From JBNKDD01 sp050288085 (GTDB taxonomy: Bacteria; Chloroflexota; Anaerolineae; Aggregatilineales; UBA3940): a DNA stretch of 12,720 nucleotides. How positions within the stretch are numbered: the first letter of the stretch is position 1; every line of letters starts with the position of its first letter. Under the pieces are notes generated by a model, which was not told the DNA's origin, made no database searches, and saw only the letters and a list, made by a program, of their open reading frames with translations. Below are positions 1-6,255 of the stretch, one piece after another. A program made the position numbers and the translations under genes. The stretch is taken from NCBI GenBank assembly GCA_050288085.1, contig JBNKDD010000161.1:1-12720 (forward strand). Direction: 5' to 3'.

Positions 1-164
1 AGGATGCTGACCTTGTTCAGCGCAGCCTGCACCGCGTTGATCTGGTTGATCACGTCGATGCAGTATTGATCTTCCTCCACCATGCGGATAACGCCGTTCA
101 AGTGACCGGCCACGCTTTTCAGGCGGCGGAGGGTATCTTCTCTAGTTCTCTCAGTTTTTGGCAT
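1..164 (-). CDS. CsoR/RcnR-family metal-sensing transcriptional repressor (partial, 3' end beyond left edge)
   Basis: The first 54 codons of a small all-helical DUF156 repressor are visible. The reverse strand reads MPKTERTREDTLRRL, then GHLNGVIRMVEEDQYC, then INAVQAALNKV, which is the conserved helix-1/helix-2 core of the CsoR/RcnR/FrmR family. Cys35, in the EEDQYC segment, matches the first metal- or thiol-sensing ligand of the family. The later His and Cys ligands lie beyond the edge, so copper, nickel, persulfide or formaldehyde specificity cannot be decided. The ATG at 162-164 is preceded by AAGGTG at a suitable distance. Family members release a GC-tract operator when they bind their ligand, and such a site lies just upstream, so autoregulation is likely. 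A metal efflux pump or chaperone gene may follow off the left edge. The family call is firm; the ligand is unknown. Confidence 0.93.
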   Translation of the reverse strand, partial: MPKTERTREDTLRRLKSVAGHLNGVIRMVEEDQYCIDVINQINAVQAALNKVSI

Positions 165-178
165 AGGCTTCACCTTTT

Positions 179-205
179 TATCCCATCCCCCCTGGGGGGG
201 GTATA
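179..205 (-). promoter_or_regulatory. Candidate CsoR-type operator
   Basis: Read on the minus strand, this is TATA, eight C, one A, six G, then ATGGGATA. A C-tract facing a G-tract and flanked by TA-rich ends is the known shape of CsoR-family operators. It covers the predicted transcription start of the adjacent CsoR-family gene and lies between its -10 box and ribosome-binding site, where a bound repressor would block transcription. The position and form are seen in the sequence; binding is inferred. Confidence 0.7.
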
Positions 206-210
206 TATAG

Positions 211-239
211 AGTGTAGCAAGCTGAGTGGGTGCTGTCAA
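211..239 (-). promoter_or_regulatory. Sigma-70-type promoter of the CsoR-family gene
   Basis: On the minus strand a perfect TTGACA (234-239) and TACACT (211-216) are separated by exactly 17 bases. The start point would fall near 204, inside the C/G-tract operator. The leader would be about 40 bases and contain the ribosome-binding site. The terminator at 253-282 insulates it from the upstream gene. Confidence 0.75.
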
Positions 240-252
240 TATTCGGGATAAC

Positions 253-282
253 AAAAGGCCCCACACCATGATGGGGCCTTTT
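253..282 (-). terminator. Bidirectional rho-independent terminator
   Basis: AAAAGGCCCCA (253-263) and TGGGGCCTTTT (272-282) form a perfect 11-bp stem around an eight-base loop. The stem carries a T-run on either strand. It lies 43 bases beyond the stop of the lipoprotein gene on the minus strand and just upstream of the CsoR-family promoter. It therefore most likely ends the WD40-lipoprotein transcript and shields the repressor gene. Confidence 0.85.
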
Positions 283-324
283 GATGCAAGTTTGCCTGTA
301 GACAATCGATGCGGATCAACTGCC

Positions 325-1386
325 CTATGGCTCGTATCCAACCGGGACCAACAGCACGGCTGATAACTGATAGCTGCCGTCGCTAGCTTTTCCGATCACC
401 AGCACGACATTATTTTCGCCATCGCCCGACTGCCCGACCCAGACATAATGCTTATCATTACCCTGGGCAAAAGCAGGATCATAGTTGATCCCTTCGCGGA
501 TCGCGGCCAGATCATAAACGACCGAGGCCACATTGGCGGCGTTTGACAGGGTGGTATCCTCTGTCATCTGCTGAATGGCCTCCGCCGGAGTCAGCGGGCC
601 ATAGAGATAAGCCGCAGTCCCTGCGATCCAGAACTCCTGGGCCATGACGCTTTTCACAAAATTGAGGTCACGGGTGCCAGGCATCCAGGCGTTGACCAGT
701 TTGGTGCGGAAAGTCTCTAGATTATCAACAGTCGTCGTCGGTGTCAGCGTTGGCGTCGGCGTTGGCGTTGGCAGCGGCTCAAAGTCGTCGTAGGACAGCA
801 GGATACCATTCCAGGAGTAGCCACCACCCGCCCGCTGCCCGAATGCCATAATTGCCTGGGCGGTGCCATCATCACCCCAGCCCTGCGTAAAGGCGAAACC
901 GACCATGTGCCCCTGATAAAATTCATAGGGATCGGTTCCAAGCTTGGCGGCGATGTCTGCGTTCAAGTCATAGTTAAAGATATTATCCGGGGGCAGGAAG
1001 GCAGATTGAAACGCCTGGATGGCCTCATCGGGCGTCATCTGTTCGCCGTTGCCACGCCAGATCATGATCTCAAACGGGTCGCCCATGAACTGCTTCAAAG
1101 CCTGGTAATCACGCTGGCCCGACAGCGCCGTGAGCACCTCATTCTCGAAGCTCAACAGGTCGGCGGGGGGCGGGGCCGTAGCCGTGTCCGGGGCTGTGTC
1201 CTGAGCCGATTCGGCGGTGGGTTCGGCAGGGACAGGGGTGGGCGACTGTCCACCCGGCAAATCCTCTTCCGGGATAGGTTGACCTTCGGGGAGGATGGTA
1301 GGATCAACACTGCTCCCTGGCATGTTACAAGCCATAACAGCTAGCAGCAGCAAGGAGATGACGGTCAAGGTTGGTTTGCGCAGCAA
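325..1386 (-). CDS. Putative lipoprotein with two related domains joined by a Thr-Pro linker
   Basis: This is a 353-residue protein of unrecognised function. TTG at 1384-1386 is chosen as the start because GGAGGAG lies just upstream. An in-frame ATG at 1548 would overlap the preceding gene by 68 bases and put 54 non-signal residues before the export signal. From the TTG the protein opens with LRKPTLTVISLLLLAVMAC, a signal peptide with a lipobox and Cys20 as the lipidation site. A Pro/Glu/Thr-rich spacer follows. Then come two domains of roughly 110 residues separated by a PTPTPTPTLTPTTT linker. Both contain a MTPDEAIQAF / LTPAEAIQQM match and end in a beta-rich segment with a shared SWNGILLSY / YQLSAVLLV pattern, so an internal duplication is likely. 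It should sit on the outer face of the membrane. It lies 94 bases downstream of the membrane WD40 gene on the same strand. Confidence 0.8.
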   Translation of the reverse strand: MLRKPTLTVISLLLLAVMACNMPGSSVDPTILPEGQPIPEEDLPGGQSPTPVPAEPTAESAQDTAPDTATAPPPADLLSFENEVLTALSGQRDYQALKQFMGDPFEIMIWRGNGEQMTPDEAIQAFQSAFLPPDNIFNYDLNADIAAKLGTDPYEFYQGHMVGFAFTQGWGDDGTAQAIMAFGQRAGGGYSWNGILLSYDDFEPLPTPTPTPTLTPTTTVDNLETFRTKLVNAWMPGTRDLNFVKSVMAQEFWIAGTAAYLYGPLTPAEAIQQMTEDTTLSNAANVASVVYDLAAIREGINYDPAFAQGNDKHYVWVGQSGDGENNVVLVIGKASDGSYQLSAVLLVPVGYEP

Positions 1387-1433
1387 GGTTCTCCTCCAGG
1401 TATGAGAAGTAAAAAAATGATGTCCACCGGTAT

Positions 1434-1462
1434 AGTGTAATTGATTTGCCAATTTGAGTCCA
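1434..1462 (-). promoter_or_regulatory. Candidate promoter for the lipoprotein gene
   Basis: In the gap after the WD40 gene the minus strand has TGGACT (1457-1462) and TACACT (1434-1439) with 17 bases between. The -10 hexamer is identical to that of the CsoR-family promoter. The start point would fall near 1427, giving a leader of about 40 bases. The match at -35 is 4 of 6, so this is a candidate only. Cotranscription with the WD40 gene is equally possible. Confidence 0.4.
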
Positions 1463-1480
1463 TTTTGGCCTTGTTCTGAA

Positions 1481-2863
1481 TCAAAACGGCCCGACGGCCC
1501 ATAACATGATCGTGCCGTCCTGGTTAGCAGTGGCGAGTGTTTCCCCATCCGGGGACCAGGCGATCTGCCAGACTCCCCCGGTGTGGCTCCTGATGGTTCG
1601 GGTCAGTTTGCCGGTGGTGGCATCCCAGAAAAGTACATTATCCCAACTCGATGCGGCGATGGTCTGGCCGTTGGGTGACCAGATCAGATTGTTAACGGCG
1701 CTGTCATATCCCTCCAGTATGAGCGGCGGTTCCCCGGTCGCAGCCCAGATGGTTATGGCGTTATCCCAGGTAGCGACAGCCGGTCGAGTCTGGTCAGGTG
1801 ACCAGGATGCTACTCGCACCCTGGTATCATCAATACCTGACAGGATTTCTTCCCATTGGCCGGTGTCCGGGTCCCACAGGATCACGAGCTTTTTGACCTT
1901 CTCGTAGGCGATTATTCTCCCGTCGGGTGACCAGTAGATGGCAGCACCGAGGACGGTAAACCATCTCTTGCTTAAACGGCTGACCTCCTCGCCGGGTTCT
2001 ACGTCCCAGATCACGATGGTCTGATCGTCGACCAGGGCGGCGAGGCGGGTGGCATCGGGCGACCAGGCCAGGTGATGGATGGCATCAAAAGTGCCCGGCA
2101 GTGTCCGGGTTTGCCCATCCCAGATCACAACATTGCCTTCCAGCGAGGCGGCGAGCGTTTCCACGTCCGGCGACCAAGCCAGGTCCCTGCCCGACAGATC
2201 GTCCCGGTCAACGCGTTGGAGCGAATGGGTATCCCAGATGATGATGCGGCCATCCCGGTCGGCTGAGGCGAGGTAAGCACCATCGGGTGACCAGGCTACC
2301 TCCCGGACAGAAACTGTGTGCCCCTCCAATATCTGGCGACTGGCGTTCAGTTGCAGCAGGGATAGTGCGGCGATCAGCGTAAAACCGATCACGAGGATCA
2401 AACCCGCGATACCGGAGAAGATGATCCACCGCCTGCCGATCAGCCCCTTCAATGCCCAGCCGATAAATCCCGATAAAGCAGTGATCAGAAAGATGGCGCT
2501 GAAGAAAGCAAATTGAGGAGCTGTGTCTATCCGGTTCTGGAGGTCGCTTAGCAGCAGGATGATCAGGCCGATGTAGGCTATTAGCAGGTTGCCTGCCGAT
2601 CCGATAATGGCGGGGATGCGCCGGTTCAGGCGGGAGAGGATCAGCAGGAGCATGATCAACAACCCGGACGGCAGCAGTACGATAGCAAAGGCCCAGCCGA
2701 AAGCAGCTCCCAGGTCGATACCTGAAATCGGGCTCAATCCCCTGATCAGCCCAATCAAGCCTAAAAGGATCGCCCCCAGGCAAAGAAGGCCGGACGGCAA
2801 TGCACCAAGGATAAGGAGTGCCTTCCCCCAGGAAGCCTGTGAATCTGTGTGCTGGTTCTCCAT
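1481..2863 (-). CDS. Membrane-anchored seven-bladed WD40 propeller protein
   Basis: The protein has 460 residues. The N-terminal part has five hydrophobic helices at roughly 15-40, 52-77, 84-106, 118-138 and 146-170. From about 178 to the end there are seven WD40 repeats, each with a WSPDG/WSPD-type turn and an IIWD/VIWD/TIMLW-type end, enough for one complete propeller. Basic residues lie in the helix 2-3 loop (SRLNRR) and the helix 4-5 loop (KGLIGRR). By the positive-inside rule this places the N terminus inside and the propeller outside the membrane. WD40 propellers are binding scaffolds and no catalytic residues are seen. The ATG has GAGG about ten bases upstream. The neighbouring lipoprotein would be in the same compartment and is a possible partner. 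The fold is certain; the partner and role are unknown. Confidence 0.9.
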   Translation of the reverse strand: MENQHTDSQASWGKALLILGALPSGLLCLGAILLGLIGLIRGLSPISGIDLGAAFGWAFAIVLLPSGLLIMLLLILSRLNRRIPAIIGSAGNLLIAYIGLIILLLSDLQNRIDTAPQFAFFSAIFLITALSGFIGWALKGLIGRRWIIFSGIAGLILVIGFTLIAALSLLQLNASRQILEGHTVSVREVAWSPDGAYLASADRDGRIIIWDTHSLQRVDRDDLSGRDLAWSPDVETLAASLEGNVVIWDGQTRTLPGTFDAIHHLAWSPDATRLAALVDDQTIVIWDVEPGEEVSRLSKRWFTVLGAAIYWSPDGRIIAYEKVKKLVILWDPDTGQWEEILSGIDDTRVRVASWSPDQTRPAVATWDNAITIWAATGEPPLILEGYDSAVNNLIWSPNGQTIAASSWDNVLFWDATTGKLTRTIRSHTGGVWQIAWSPDGETLATANQDGTIMLWAVGPF

Positions 2864-2993
2864 GTGAAAGTTACCTCAACAGTTCAAAGTCTTTCCTCCG
2901 TCTCTGCGAAGACCGGCGAGGAAAGACCAGGCAGCTATCCAGGCGCTGCATGCTGCGCTACTACTATAGGATCGTGATAATTTGGGAAGTGGC

Positions 2994-3581
2994 CTATCTC
3001 TTTGATGGCTCAATGAGATAAACATTGATTGGAGCTCGTGCAGGTGGGGTATCCGTCTTTGGGTTTTTGCCCCTGTCAATAAACCACTGCTTGTTGACGT
3101 TACGGGCGTATTTGATGATAAACCACACCAGGATAACAGCCAGAACCAATGTTACTGGAGCGCAAAAGAGACCATTTGGCGGTTCCAGAGCAGCAAGGAT
3201 GGTAACAACAAGACTAGCCAGGAAAAGGATGCCAATTGCGATGACGTTGGAACGAGAGGTGGTATGTCTCTTTGCCATCCAGGATTGGAAATAGCCGCAT
3301 TGTGGGCAGGGGAACTCTTCCTTGATCAGTTTGGTATCCCCTTTCTGGATTCTCTCCAGATTGCTGACCAGATTTGACTTTGCACGCTCCTGCGCTTTAG
3401 ATTCCGCGTTAGCTCTCCCTGCCTCAACTCCTATACCAAGGGGTGTTGCATAAGAGTGAGAGCCTGCCGCTTCTACTTTTACCGGATATTTGAAGACATG
3501 GTCACAGGCTTCACACTGGATTTCCACCGCTATGGGGATACCAACTTTGGAAGTAATGGTTGTGCCAGTTCTCACGCGCAT
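2994..3581 (-). CDS. Zinc-ribbon membrane protein with two CxxC motifs
   Basis: This 195-residue protein does not belong to a family I can name. Residues 23-26 (CEAC) and 92-95 (CPQC, in PCPQCGYFQSW) form two CxxC pairs that could together bind one zinc ion. Between them is an Ala/Gly/Glu-rich helical stretch. Two hydrophobic helices follow at about 112-132 and 136-157, and then a polar C-terminal tail. The start at ATG 3579-3581 is chosen because GGAAAGGA precedes it. An in-frame ATG 25 codons upstream lacks such a site and adds residues unlike the rest. The zinc-ribbon half and membrane helices recur in the gene at 3765-4097. A plausible role is a membrane-tethered adaptor, but this is inference. 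Confidence 0.75.
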   Translation of the reverse strand: MRVRTGTTITSKVGIPIAVEIQCEACDHVFKYPVKVEAAGSHSYATPLGIGVEAGRANAESKAQERAKSNLVSNLERIQKGDTKLIKEEFPCPQCGYFQSWMAKRHTTSRSNVIAIGILFLASLVVTILAALEPPNGLFCAPVTLVLAVILVWFIIKYARNVNKQWFIDRGKNPKTDTPPARAPINVYLIEPSKR

Positions 3582-3655
3582 AACTAAAATCCTTTCCGTT
3601 AAATATGGATGATTATAGCTGCTATTAATTCCATGTTTGTTGGGAGCTAACTGCA

Positions 3656-3664
3656 ATTATATCA
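3656..3664 (-). promoter_or_regulatory. Extended -10 promoter for the zinc-ribbon gene
   Basis: The minus strand reads TGATATAAT, a consensus TATAAT with the TGn extension that can replace a -35 box. The start point would be near 3649, about 68 bases upstream of the chosen ATG. No good -35 hexamer is visible at 17 bases. Confidence 0.5.
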
Positions 3665-3697
3665 TAATTAACCGGTGTTTATGATGATTAATTATGA
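3662..3697. repeat. 10-bp inverted repeat next to the extended -10 box
   Basis: TCATAATTAA (3662-3671) is the exact reverse complement of TTAATTATGA (3688-3697), with 16 bases between. The left arm overlaps the TG of the extended -10 box at 3656-3664. It may be a regulator site for the zinc-ribbon gene. AT-rich dyads also arise by chance, so confidence is moderate. Confidence 0.5.
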
Positions 3698-3764
3698 GAC
3701 AGTTAACTCCTGGAAGAACCGGCCATCACAGTCAGTACTTGCGGTTAGGATCACGTACCCCAAT

Positions 3765-4097
3765 CTATATATACCTTCGAACCGCCCACACCAGGATGCC
3801 TGCCAGCATCAATGATGCTCCACCGTAGAAGAGCGTACCCAGCTGTTCATGAATTCGGATCATAAATATGGTTTGAGACAGACACAATGCCAAAAGGCAA
3901 CCAGACACAACGATGCTGGAAAAAGAACGTTTATAGCGATTTGCAATCCAGGATTGGAGATAACCGCATTGTGGACAGGCATGCTCATCCTTGATTGGTC
4001 TGGTATCCCCTTCTTCGATCCTTTCCAGGTATTTGCGCAGCATGCTGCGCCCCCTTGTTTCACTCTGTTTGTCGGAAGGAGGGTGGCGGTTACGCAT
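3765..4097 (-). CDS. Truncated zinc-ribbon membrane paralogue, start overlapping the carbonic anhydrase stop
   Basis: This 110-residue protein matches the second half of the protein at 2994-3581. LERIEEGDTRPIKDEHACPQ here aligns with LERIQKGDTKLIKEEFPCPQ there, and CGYLQSW with CGYFQSW. Two hydrophobic helices follow at about 60-80 and 88-107. Only the second CxxC pair (Cys41, Cys44) is present; the region holding the first pair and the polar C-terminal tail are missing. The start used is ATG 4095-4097, which overlaps the stop of the carbonic anhydrase (ATGCGTAA) and would allow translational coupling. A further in-frame ATG lies at 4103. Longer starts run into the carbonic anhydrase reading frame and add unrelated residues. 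It may be a functional short form or a decaying duplicate. The reading frame is intact and the cysteines are kept. Confidence 0.65.
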   Translation of the reverse strand: MRNRHPPSDKQSETRGRSMLRKYLERIEEGDTRPIKDEHACPQCGYLQSWIANRYKRSFSSIVVSGCLLALCLSQTIFMIRIHEQLGTLFYGGASLMLAGILVWAVRRYI

Positions 4098-4680
4098 ACC
4101 CATCCACCACAACTTCAATCTTCCCCGTTGCCAATTCGTATAGCAGTCCATGTATCACCAGGTCATCCGGGATAAATGGCATCTCGCGGATACACTCAAT
4201 CTCCTTCTTGACCGCCTCTCTCGGATCCTCAAACGCTTTCAGATAGCTGCGCAGCCGCTCAGTAAACGGCTCCCCGATCTCTGATTTGAACTGCCCTAAT
4301 CGTTCAGGTGGCAGCCGTTTGTGCATATTCTCAACAATAGTATCGATCTTCGAATAGGCCAGGCAGCACCCGCAGTCTGTATGCATCACCAGCACAATCT
4401 CGCGGAACCCGGCCAGAAATATCCCCACAATCAGGGAGCGATTTTCTGCCATGCCGCCCAACGTCCTGATAATTCGCACCGGCGATGAACCCTCGCCTTC
4501 CGCCGTAAACCCCGGAACCCCGATCGATTCCAGGTTAACCCTCGGATCCATACAGGTGATCACCGCTGGCCCCGGCGTCCGTTCGACCGGCAGCTTTTCA
4601 GGCCGGATAGTTGCCCTGAAAGAGTCGTTCGCCGCAATAATCTGCTCAAGCCATGTTGTATTCACGTTATCCCCTATCAT
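4090..4680 (-). CDS. Beta-class carbonic anhydrase
   Basis: The product is a soluble zinc enzyme of 196 residues that would interconvert carbon dioxide and bicarbonate. The zinc site is complete: Cys43, Asp45 and Arg47 in CMDPR, and His100 and Cys103 in HTDCG. The length fits the shorter beta-class proteins. The glycine-rich segment before helix 3 (RTLGGMAENRSL) is also typical. The ATG at 4680 is used as the start but has no ribosome-binding site in the AT-rich leader. A GTG at 4663-4665, with AGGGGA just before it, is a serious alternative and shortens the protein by five residues. The MerR-family gene lies 85 bases upstream on the same strand and may control it. The truncated zinc-ribbon gene overlaps its stop by eight bases. 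Confidence 0.92.
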   Translation of the reverse strand: MIGDNVNTTWLEQIIAANDSFRATIRPEKLPVERTPGPAVITCMDPRVNLESIGVPGFTAEGEGSSPVRIIRTLGGMAENRSLIVGIFLAGFREIVLVMHTDCGCCLAYSKIDTIVENMHKRLPPERLGQFKSEIGEPFTERLRSYLKAFEDPREAVKKEIECIREMPFIPDDLVIHGLLYELATGKIEVVVDGYA

Positions 4681-4738
4681 TGATTTTTATTTTTGGCTCG
4701 GCTCATGTTCAGTACAGGTGGACTTTGTTCAAAGCCGG

Positions 4739-4765
4739 GGAGCCGCGAAGTTTATTCGTGGCGGC
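4739..4765. repeat. Palindromic intergenic repeat, copy 1
   Basis: GCCGCGAA (4742-4749) and TTCGTGGC (4755-4762) form an 8-bp stem with one G-U pair around the loop GTTTA. The 27-base element differs from copy 2 at 7600-7626 by a single base. It abuts the stop codon of the MerR-family gene and lies between it and the carbonic anhydrase gene. Confidence 0.8.
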
Positions 4766-5152
4766 CTACTGGATATGAGCCTTATTTTCTTGTTCAAACC
4801 GTTTGTGACGGGCAATCTTCGCGTCGATCACCACCATGAACCGCCTGATCTTCTCGACCTGCTCTTCAAGATTGTGGCGATGTGCTTCCAACATCTCCCG
4901 CCGCTGGCTGACTGTTTGATCCCCGCCTTTCCTTAATTCGGCGAACAGCTTCATTTGTGAAAGCGGCATCCCCGTTTCACGGAGTTGTATCAAAAACTGA
5001 ATCCACTCCACATCCGAATCGCTGTACCGGCGGTGACCGTTGTTTGCCCGTTCGATGCCGGGAATTAACCCGATCCGCTCGTAGTAGCGTAACGTATCGA
5101 TACTTAAGCCTGTCTCATCTGAGACCCGTTGGATACTGTATTTTTGAACCAT
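4766..5152 (-). CDS. MerR-family transcriptional regulator
   Basis: The protein has 128 residues. The N-terminal winged helix-turn-helix is clear: YSIQRVSDETGLSIDTLRYYERIGLI, then GHRRYSDSDVEWI in the wing, then LRETGMPLSQMKLF. A long helix with coiled-coil spacing at about 80-115 would form the dimer, and a short polar tail follows. There is no cysteine at all, so it is not a thiolate-metal sensor. It most resembles the small-molecule or aldehyde-responsive branch. MerR proteins bind an inverted repeat within an overlong promoter spacer and untwist it, and exactly such a site lies in front of this gene. The predicted transcript starts only two or three bases before the ATG, and no ribosome-binding site is visible. 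Likely targets are itself and the carbonic anhydrase gene downstream. Confidence 0.93.
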   Translation of the reverse strand: MVQKYSIQRVSDETGLSIDTLRYYERIGLIPGIERANNGHRRYSDSDVEWIQFLIQLRETGMPLSQMKLFAELRKGGDQTVSQRREMLEAHRHNLEEQVEKIRRFMVVIDAKIARHKRFEQENKAHIQ

Positions 5153-5161
5153 GGTATCAAT

Positions 5162-5192
5162 AGTCTACAACCTGGAGTACACTCCAGGTCAA
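5162..5192 (-). promoter_or_regulatory. MerR-type promoter and operator
   Basis: On the minus strand, TTGACC (5187-5192) and TAGACT (5162-5167) are separated by 19 bases, the diagnostic overlong spacer of MerR-controlled promoters. The spacer region carries ACCTGGAGT / ACTCCAGGT (5170-5189), a perfect 9-bp inverted repeat with two central bases. No gene is visible in the opposite direction, so autoregulation of the MerR gene and its operon is the likely use. Confidence 0.85.
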
Positions 5193-5231
5193 GAACAAAA
5201 AGCAAGGTTTGAAATCGGAGATAACAAATTC

Positions 5232-5261
5232 GACCCAGATATCAAAAATGTGATCTGGGTC
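5232..5261 (-). terminator. Hairpin, possible weak terminator of the small-gene operon
   Basis: GACCCAGAT (5232-5240) pairs perfectly with ATCTGGGTC (5253-5261) around a 12-base loop. It lies 64 bases beyond the stop of the gene at 5326 and before the MerR promoter, the right place for a terminator. The following minus-strand sequence has only a short T-run (GAATTTG), so termination may be inefficient or the hairpin may protect the transcript end. Confidence 0.45.
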
Positions 5262-5285
5262 TGTAACAAGTAACTCAATGGTAGG

Positions 5286-5303
5286 GGCGACTGGCTAGTC
5301 GCC
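5286..5303. repeat. Short palindromic element (GGCGACT hairpin)
   Basis: GGCGACT and AGTCGCC form a perfect 7-bp stem with the loop GGCT. It is preceded by GTAGG. The form resembles GGGGCGAC-type palindromes that I recall as scattered between genes in Chloroflexota genomes. Only one copy is seen here, so the family assignment is inference. Confidence 0.5.
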
Positions 5304-5325
5304 TTCCTTGAATATGGGGCTGTTA

Positions 5326-5607
5326 TTACCAATGAAGATTGGTAAGTTTAGAAAATGGGTTTCTTCGAACATACTCCTCAGGCATCAGATCTTTTGGCAG
5401 GAAACATTCCCAATCTAACTCGCTGTCCCAACCTAGAGAGTACAATTTATCCATTGTCGCATGATAATCTTTGATAAGTTTCTCTCGTCTCTGTGGATCA
5501 TCCTTGCTTGATCTCCAAGCTGCGGCTAGATCGCATAGATGGAATTCCAACGCTCGTAATTCAGGATCAGCAGGATAACCGAATTCGTCAACCTCATGAG
5601 CGCACAT
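5326..5607 (-). CDS. Hypothetical protein of 93 residues
   Basis: I do not recognise this family. The ATG at 5605-5607 is preceded by AAAGAGGATAAT, a good ribosome-binding site. A TTG at 5721 in the same frame would overlap the previous gene by 53 bases and has no such site. The protein is soluble and probably helical. It opens with CAHEVDEFGYPADP, has a central charged helix (DDPQRREKLIKDYHATMDKL) and ends Trp/Asn-rich. There are three cysteines (2, 25, 68) without a metal-binding pattern, and no signal peptide or membrane helix. It is the last gene of the run of small co-directional genes and is not clearly related to the family of four upstream of it. Confidence 0.6.
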   Translation of the reverse strand: MCAHEVDEFGYPADPELRALEFHLCDLAAAWRSSKDDPQRREKLIKDYHATMDKLYSLGWDSELDWECFLPKDLMPEEYVRRNPFSKLTNLHW

Positions 5608-5668
5608 ATTATCCTCTTTACAAATACCATTCTTCAGAAGCGGATCAATAGGGGCGGCTGGAACAAAC

Positions 5669-5932
5669 CTATGGTTTGCGTCGCTCCCACTTTTGTGAAG
5701 TGAAATAATCTTTGCCGACAACTTTTACTCCTGCTTCAAGCATGTGTTTAATCACCATTCTATGCACTTCTTCATCTTCAATAATGAGGCAACTTCCGGT
5801 TGGTGTATGGACAATAAGATATTCCCAAAATGGTTCTGTTATCCATTTTCTATCTGTAGCTGGAACTAAAATACGCTCATCGGCTTCGGTTGTCCACAGG
5901 TATGCATAACGACTAATGAAATCATCATCCAT
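5669..5932 (-). CDS. Small hypothetical protein, most diverged member of the tandem family
   Basis: This is an 87-residue protein of unknown function. The ATG at 5930-5932 has GAGG six bases upstream. Its C-terminal part, VHRMVIKHMLEAGVKVVGKD, fits the pattern of the three proteins at 6256-7062: a helix, then YLLANGVEI or its equivalent, then an acidic end. The middle (LIVHTPTGSCLIIED) corresponds to the beta hairpin of the others. No signal peptide, membrane helix or catalytic motif is seen. It lies 32 bases downstream of the AsnC-like gene on the same strand, in AT-rich DNA. Membership of the family rests on a by-eye alignment and is less sure than for the other three. Confidence 0.65.
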   Translation of the reverse strand: MDDDFISRYAYLWTTEADERILVPATDRKWITEPFWEYLIVHTPTGSCLIIEDEEVHRMVIKHMLEAGVKVVGKDYFTSQKWERRKP

Positions 5933-5964
5933 TTTTAGCCTCGTAGCCCATAAAAAATAGTCGA

Positions 5965-6195
5965 CTAATCAATCCACCGGGCGACCTTCGAATCCGTGCC
6001 GTCGATCCCTGGCACCAGAACGATCCGGTCGATCACCGCATCCATCGATGCGATGTTCTCCCCTTCGACGATGGCGATCACATCCGGCGACCCGAACAAC
6101 CCATCGGCTTTGACCACCCCCTCGATCTGCCGCACCGCCTGAACCACCTTGCGCGGCTGCTTGGTGGTGATAAACACATAGGCCCATACTTTCAT
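5965..6195 (-). CDS. Stand-alone Lrp/AsnC ligand-binding (RAM) domain protein
   Basis: This 76-residue protein consists only of the alpha-beta effector domain of Lrp/AsnC regulators. It opens with MKVWAYVFITT, followed by VVQAVRQIEGVVKADGLFGS and then DVIAIVEGENIASMDAVIDR. There is no helix-turn-helix, so it cannot bind DNA alone. Such proteins form dimers or higher rings, bind amino acids or other small ligands, and may modulate a full-length Lrp protein. The ATG at 6193-6195 has GGAAG about ten bases upstream. The gene is visibly richer in GC than its neighbours (35 of 60 bases at 6001-6060, against 20 of 60 at 6361-6420). It therefore probably belongs to the resident genome and is interrupted on both sides by small AT-rich genes. 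Confidence 0.88.
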   Translation of the reverse strand: MKVWAYVFITTKQPRKVVQAVRQIEGVVKADGLFGSPDVIAIVEGENIASMDAVIDRIVLVPGIDGTDSKVARWID

Positions 6196-6255
6196 TAATC
6201 AATCGCTTCCTTTCGTGTAGTGCTAGTATGATGTAAATTCCCTTGAGGTATCTGC

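Noticed and set aside
66..251. 61-residue plus-strand frame
   Set aside because: It is antisense to the CsoR-family gene and runs across its promoter and operator; no ribosome-binding site or family match.
907..1344. 145-residue open frame on the plus strand
   Set aside because: It lies wholly antisense to the lipoprotein gene, has a Gly/Arg-rich composition typical of a shadow frame, and has no ribosome-binding site.
2208..2783. 191-residue minus-strand frame inside the WD40 gene
   Set aside because: It is an out-of-frame shadow rich in Arg, Pro and His. The overlapping frame has seven clear WD40 repeats.
4451..4936. 161-residue plus-strand frame
   Set aside because: It runs antisense across the carbonic anhydrase and MerR genes, both firmly identified, and shows no domain.
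5969..6202. 77-residue minus-strand frame over the AsnC-like gene
   Set aside because: It is a shadow rich in Gly, Arg and Asp. The other frame gives a recognisable RAM domain.
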